In this document: piece by piece, positions 6,633 to 9,331 of the stretch
Numbering within the stretch: the first letter of the stretch is position 1
Layout: each line of letters starts with the position of its first letter
Origin: Thermoprotei archaeon
GTDB taxonomy: Archaea > Thermoproteota > Methanomethylicia > Nezhaarchaeales > WYZ-LMO8
Direction of reading: 5' to 3'
Length of the DNA: 9,331 nt
NCBI GenBank assembly: GCA_003649565.1
Contig: QMSF01000020.1
Span: 1-9,331 of the forward strand
Notes under the pieces: model-generated
The model's database searches: none
What the model was told of the DNA's origin: nothing
What the model saw: only the letters and a program-made list of their open reading frames with translations
Made by a program: the position numbers and the translations under genes

Positions 6633-7909
6633 AGAAAATCCCTCGGATCTGTTATAACACCCTTTATAGCTGATGCTGCAACTGTTGCAGGAGAAGCTAA
6701 ATAAACTTTAGATGTTGGATGCCCCATTCTACCAACAAAGTTTCTATTACTAGATGCTATGGCCACTTCACCCTCACCTAGAATTCCCAAATGTGTACCT
6801 ACACATGCGCCACATGTAGGATTTGTTATAACTGCACCAGCTTCGAATAATATCTCTAATATGCCAAGTTTTAGGGCTTCGTAGTAGACTTTTCTTGATG
6901 CAGGGGTTATTATGAGCCTTACGTGTTCTTTGACTTTCCTACCTCGCAAAATCTTTGCTGCTTCAATAAGATCTTCAAGTCGTCCATTTGTACAGCTGCC
7001 TATAAAGGCTTGATCGATTGGAGTACCTTCAACTTCAGTTACAGCTTTAACATTATCTACTCTGCTTGGAGCAGCCACCATAGGCTCAAGCTTAGAGCAT
7101 TCAATGTGTATCTCATCTTCTATCTCTGCTTTTCGCCCTGACTTAACTATGATCATAGGACTCCTATTAACCTCCTTGAGGTAGCTTTCTGTAATAGCGT
7201 CGTACTCAACTACGGCATTTTTTGCTCCTGCTTCCATGCTCATATTACATAGCGTCGCTCTTGATGCTATTGAAAGCTTTGAAACAACATCTCCCTTCCA
7301 TTCAACAGACTTGTAATTTGCGCCATCAGCACCCACTTGTCCTATAAAACTTAAGGCTATGTCCTTTGCATAGACGCCCTTCGGCAAGTCGCCATCTACG
7401 TAAACCCTTATTGTTGAAGGAACTTTAAGCCATATTTTGCCTTCAAGCCATACAGCCGCTAACTCCGTGCTTCCTATACCAGTGGTAAAGGCTCCGAGTG
7501 CTCCATGAGTTGTCGTGTGAGAATCCGCGCCTACTATTAGCATACCTGGTGCTGCGTAGTCCTCCAGTATTATCTGATGTATGATGCTTCCTTCAACAAG
7601 CTTTACTCCTTGCTCTTGAGCGAAGACGCGCATTAATTTGTGCAAATCAGATATTTGTGATGAACCAGATGGATACGTATGGTCGATGACCAGCAACACT
7701 TTACTTGGATCCCAAACCTTGGTTCCGCCCATTTCTCTAAAGACTTTTATTGCTAGAGGTGAGGTACCATCTTGGCCAGCAGCTAAGTCTACTGAGACTA
7801 TGGCTATGTCCCCTGATCTTTTGACTTCTTTTTGCTCTATTTGCTTTATTGTAAGCATTTTTTCAGCAAAGGTCAAACTTTCATCGTGGATTATTTCAGT
7901 CAAATTCAT
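6629..7909 (-). CDS. leuC: Aconitase-family dehydratase large subunit (3-isopropylmalate dehydratase or related)
   Basis: A 426-residue catalytic subunit with a [4Fe-4S] cluster, which with LeuD isomerises a 2-hydroxy acid by dehydration and rehydration; in leucine synthesis this is 2-isopropylmalate to 3-isopropylmalate. The cluster ligands are Cys306 (GSCTNGR) and Cys366 and Cys369 (PTCGACVG). [20 protein letters not shown] (127-146) is the conserved substrate/cluster loop and IDHTYP (75-80) an active-site segment. The length fits the archaeal/thermophile-type large subunit (about 420), which is shorter than the enterobacterial LeuC. Odd point: residues 46-49 read QDGT, where I remember HDxT in most LeuC/HacA proteins and QDAT in true aconitases. 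The ATG at 7909 has GAGGCGAT upstream (7917-7924, 7-nt spacer). It is co-transcribed with leuD (4-nt overlap). No leuA or leuB is in the window, so leucine versus lysine or isoleucine pathway use is unresolved. Confidence 0.93.
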   Translation of the reverse strand: MNLTEIIHDESLTFAEKMLTIKQIEQKEVKRSGDIAIVSVDLAAGQDGTSPLAIKVFREMGGTKVWDPSKVLLVIDHTYPSGSSQISDLHKLMRVFAQEQGVKLVEGSIIHQIILEDYAAPGMLIVGADSHTTTHGALGAFTTGIGSTELAAVWLEGKIWLKVPSTIRVYVDGDLPKGVYAKDIALSFIGQVGADGANYKSVEWKGDVVSKLSIASRATLCNMSMEAGAKNAVVEYDAITESYLKEVNRSPMIIVKSGRKAEIEDEIHIECSKLEPMVAAPSRVDNVKAVTEVEGTPIDQAFIGSCTNGRLEDLIEAAKILRGRKVKEHVRLIITPASRKVYYEALKLGILEILFEAGAVITNPTCGACVGTHLGILGEGEVAIASSNRNFVGRMGHPTSKVYLASPATVAASAIKGVITDPRDFL

Positions 7910-7964
7910 GGTTGAGATCGCCTCTTAATAGTAATAAGCTTGTATTAATTCCAATGTCGATTAG

Positions 7965-7972
7965 TATTTAAA
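7965..7972 (-). promoter_or_regulatory. TATA box of the leuC-leuD operon
   Basis: The minus strand reads TTTAAATA, an exact match to the archaeal consensus TTTAWATA. Transcription would begin roughly 24 nt downstream, near 7941, leaving a leader of about 30 nt that contains the SD at 7917-7924. The box sits inside the larger palindrome TATTTAAATA (7965-7974). No clear attenuator, riboswitch or operator was seen in the leader. Confidence 0.55.
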
Positions 7973-8020
7973 TATTGAAGCTTTAGAAAAGCCAATTGAC
8001 TTGGTATGCTCTGTTGGGTC

Positions 8021-8035
8021 AGCTCGTCGCGAGCT
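8021..8035. repeat. Short perfect inverted repeat just after the rnp2 stop
   Basis: AGCTCG-TCG-CGAGCT is a 6-bp stem with a 3-nt loop starting 2 nt after the rnp2 stop codon. There is no T-run after it on the minus strand, and archaeal termination usually depends on T-runs, so a terminator role is doubtful. It could be an RNA 3'-end structure or chance. Confidence 0.3.
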
Positions 8036-8037
8036 CT

Positions 8038-8433
8038 TCATGATTCAGTAGCCTGGGACGGCTTCTTCATCCCCACTTCCAATTCACTCCAGTAAGATTT
8101 AAGTTTTTCAGCTATTTCCTTAGTTAGTATCCTCGCCTTCTTTAGGGTACCAGTAGATTTCGCAATATGTATTGATGCTGATTCACCATCGATGCTATCT
8201 AGAAGGGCTAATGCCGCTCTTATGATAGTCACCGCGTTATGCGGGCATCTTATAATGCCTAACTTGTTATGTTCATCATACATAATCAATTTAAAGGGAG
8301 CTCTTGAAAGACCTTGAACTCCTAAGAAAGACCTTAAATGCTTCTTTAACGCGTTTTTTATGCTTTCAATCCTTGGATTTGAAGGTGTATGAAGGTGAAA
8401 TATGAGGTAGCGCCATCTAATGTCCTTTACCAT
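8038..8433 (-). CDS. rnp2: RNase P protein subunit Pop5 (Rnp2)
   Basis: A 131-residue RNase P protein subunit. Pop5 pairs with Rpp30 and the complex supports the catalytic RNA in removing 5' leaders from pre-tRNA. Visible family features are RYLIFHL at the N-terminus (8-14), LIMYDEHNKLGIIRCPHNAV (49-68), and STGTLKKAR (93-101), which matches the conserved SGTIKKA signature. About 25 extra, partly charged residues follow the core. The ATG at 8433 overlaps the rnp3 end by 7 nt, and its SD AAGGTGGT (8440-8447, spacer 6 nt) lies inside the last codons of rnp3. This tight coupling with the gene of its dimer partner supports the assignment. Confidence 0.92.
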   Translation of the reverse strand: MVKDIRWRYLIFHLHTPSNPRIESIKNALKKHLRSFLGVQGLSRAPFKLIMYDEHNKLGIIRCPHNAVTIIRAALALLDSIDGESASIHIAKSTGTLKKARILTKEIAEKLKSYWSELEVGMKKPSQATES

Positions 8434-9149
8434 TCATTTACCACCTTGACTCCAGGTTGTACATATCTTGGACTAAGCTTCTCTCTATTCACTTGAACAA
8501 GTTTCATAGGTGTTATGGAAACAGCATTTTTAGCTAAAGGATCATCATCTATAATTATAGACGCTAATGCTGAGAGCTCTCGAGGAGCTCTCATATCTAT
8601 AATTTTTGAGGAGCCTGATGAAAAGATTATTGGTATTCCCTTTTTCTTAGCATTACCAAGAGCGCGTCTATAATTCCATAGTATTCTTGCTTGCTTGTCA
8701 GAGGATTCATGCAGTAGGTCTGAAAGATTTACTTCTACATAGTGACCGCTTTCAATTAATAGGCTCACCTGCCCTTCATCGAATATCGAAAGCATGTTTT
8801 CAGGGTTATAGAAAGTTATATCGACTCTACGATCTCTAGCTGCGATTCTTGCAATAGCTACATTATGGCAATAAACAGCTATGATCTCAATTTTGCGTCT
8901 AAATTTTCTTAAATAAAACTTTAAATCGTTTGGATTTGATGGTCTTAAATCAAGTCTAAAAGCTATATCTAAGCCCAAGTTATCTCCCAACTTTTTAAGT
9001 GGCTCAAGAAGCTTCAGCTTATGAAATGATTCAACGGATAGGGCTATAAGAGAAAAGCCGAGATGTCTTGCCATCTTGATGAGTAGTTCTGGCGGATCTC
9101 CCTCATCAGTTATTTTGATGTGAAGATCTGCATAACGTCTTTTTGGCAT
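8427..9149 (-). CDS. rnp3: RNase P protein subunit Rpp30 (Rnp3)
   Basis: A 240-residue TIM-barrel-like RNase P protein, the partner of Pop5. Family features: YADLHIK (6-12) in place of the usual FYDLN-type opening, FRLDLRP (64-70), ARIAARDRRVDITFYN (100-115) with the conserved Ala/Arg-rich helix and Asp, VEVNLSDLL (138-146), IIFSSGS (174-180), MRAPREL (186-192), and the closing segment NREKLSPRYVQPGV (221-234). It is slightly longer than the roughly 210-residue members. It starts 22 nt after the COG1325 gene; the SD is weak (AGGGTT about 8 nt before the ATG), so translation may depend on coupling to the upstream gene. It lies in one operon with rnp2. Confidence 0.92.
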   Translation of the reverse strand: MPKRRYADLHIKITDEGDPPELLIKMARHLGFSLIALSVESFHKLKLLEPLKKLGDNLGLDIAFRLDLRPSNPNDLKFYLRKFRRKIEIIAVYCHNVAIARIAARDRRVDITFYNPENMLSIFDEGQVSLLIESGHYVEVNLSDLLHESSDKQARILWNYRRALGNAKKKGIPIIFSSGSSKIIDMRAPRELSALASIIIDDDPLAKNAVSITPMKLVQVNREKLSPRYVQPGVKVVNEW

Positions 9150-9171
9150 GTCTCTAACCCTGTTTAAAAAC

Positions 9172-9331
9172 CTACAAATTCTTTAAAAGATCTCTTATGG
9201 CGTCTTTTGACCCCTTAAAGCTAAATCTGACTTTTATCACATCATCACCTGAAGAAAGCCTGCAAAAACCTAGGAAGGCGTCTTGCTTGTCCAATCTCAT
9301 GTAGAATTTCATCTTTTCATCTATATGAAGA
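9172..9331 (-). CDS. C-terminal end of COG1325-type RNA-binding protein (predicted exosome-associated), truncated
   Basis: The minus frame is open from the right window edge to a TAG at 9172-9174, giving 52 residues. They include HIDEKMKFYMRLDKQDAFLG, followed by a SGDDVIKVRFSF strand and the end DLLKNL. The RLDKQ...G...DDVIKVR pattern is the C-terminal part of the archaeal COG1325 RNA-binding family (a predicted exosome subunit by gene neighbourhood). Its position immediately upstream of rnp3-rnp2 is the classical archaeal order, which strengthens the call. The function of the family is poorly established. An ATG at 9300 is internal; the start lies outside the window. Confidence 0.75.
   Translation of the reverse strand, partial: LHIDEKMKFYMRLDKQDAFLGFCRLSSGDDVIKVRFSFKGSKDAIRDLLKNL

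Noticed and set aside
6160..6657. A 165-codon open frame opposite leuD
   Set aside because: It lies antisense to a well-conserved gene and its translation has no recognisable motif; it is a shadow of leuD codon use.
7638..7928. A 96-codon open frame opposite the start of leuC
   Set aside because: It is fully antisense to leuC and its regulatory leader, with no family-like sequence.
8021..8035. Intrinsic terminator after rnp2
   Set aside because: The stem is only 6 bp and no T-run follows on the minus strand, so it fits neither bacterial nor archaeal termination.
7977..8040. C/D box small RNA or tRNA in the rnp2-leuC spacer
   Set aside because: I found no box C/box D pair with proper spacing and no cloverleaf or T-loop sequence on either strand.
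1..9331. Mobile element, CRISPR array or defence island
   Set aside because: No repeats in array form, transposase, integrase or defence-type domains were seen; all genes are conserved housekeeping families.

Overview
The window is archaeal chromosome made almost entirely of housekeeping genes. The archaeal signs are RNase P protein subunits Pop5 and Rpp30 in one operon, a Tsr3-type rRNA modification enzyme, an archaeal-type (class II) glyceraldehyde-3-phosphate dehydrogenase, an archaeal-type phosphoglycerate kinase, and TATA-box promoters. Shine-Dalgarno (SD) sequences are strong. A thermophilic or anaerobic TACK-group archaeon fits best, because an oxygen-sensitive class III ribonucleotide reductase is present and the thioredoxin has a crenarchaeal-style N-terminal extension. 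The lineage is inference; no rRNA gene is present.

Layout, left to right. (1) The 3' part of nrdD (+), cut by the left edge, ends 10 nt from the end of a convergent thioredoxin gene (-). (2) The thioredoxin gene is divergent from a RimK-type ATP-grasp ligase (+), which is convergent with tsr3 (-); these two genes share one TTAA as both stop codons. (3) tsr3 is divergent from a pgk-gap operon (+), and gap overlaps by 7 nt the end of a convergent leuC-leuD operon (-). (4) After a 128-nt spacer carrying the leuC promoter comes a second minus-strand operon: the 3' end of a COG1325 RNA-binding gene (cut by the right edge), then rnp3 (Rpp30), then rnp2 (Pop5).

How the genes work together: NrdD makes dNTPs anaerobically and may be re-reduced by a thioredoxin such as the neighbouring one. 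Pgk and Gap are consecutive steps of lower glycolysis/gluconeogenesis. LeuC/LeuD form one aconitase-family dehydratase for branched-chain amino acid (or lysine) synthesis. Pop5, Rpp30 and the COG1325 protein serve tRNA 5' processing and probably RNA turnover, while Tsr3 modifies small-subunit rRNA.

The region is very compact: every gene junction except the three promoter-bearing spacers (about 70 to 130 nt) is an overlap or a gap of at most 25 nt. I found no mobile element, CRISPR array, tRNA or rRNA gene, and no evidence of a new defence or mobile system. The points most worth checking are the divergent motifs in Gap and LeuC, the unknown acceptor of the ATP-grasp ligase, and the break of the usual exosome/proteasome gene order after Pop5.
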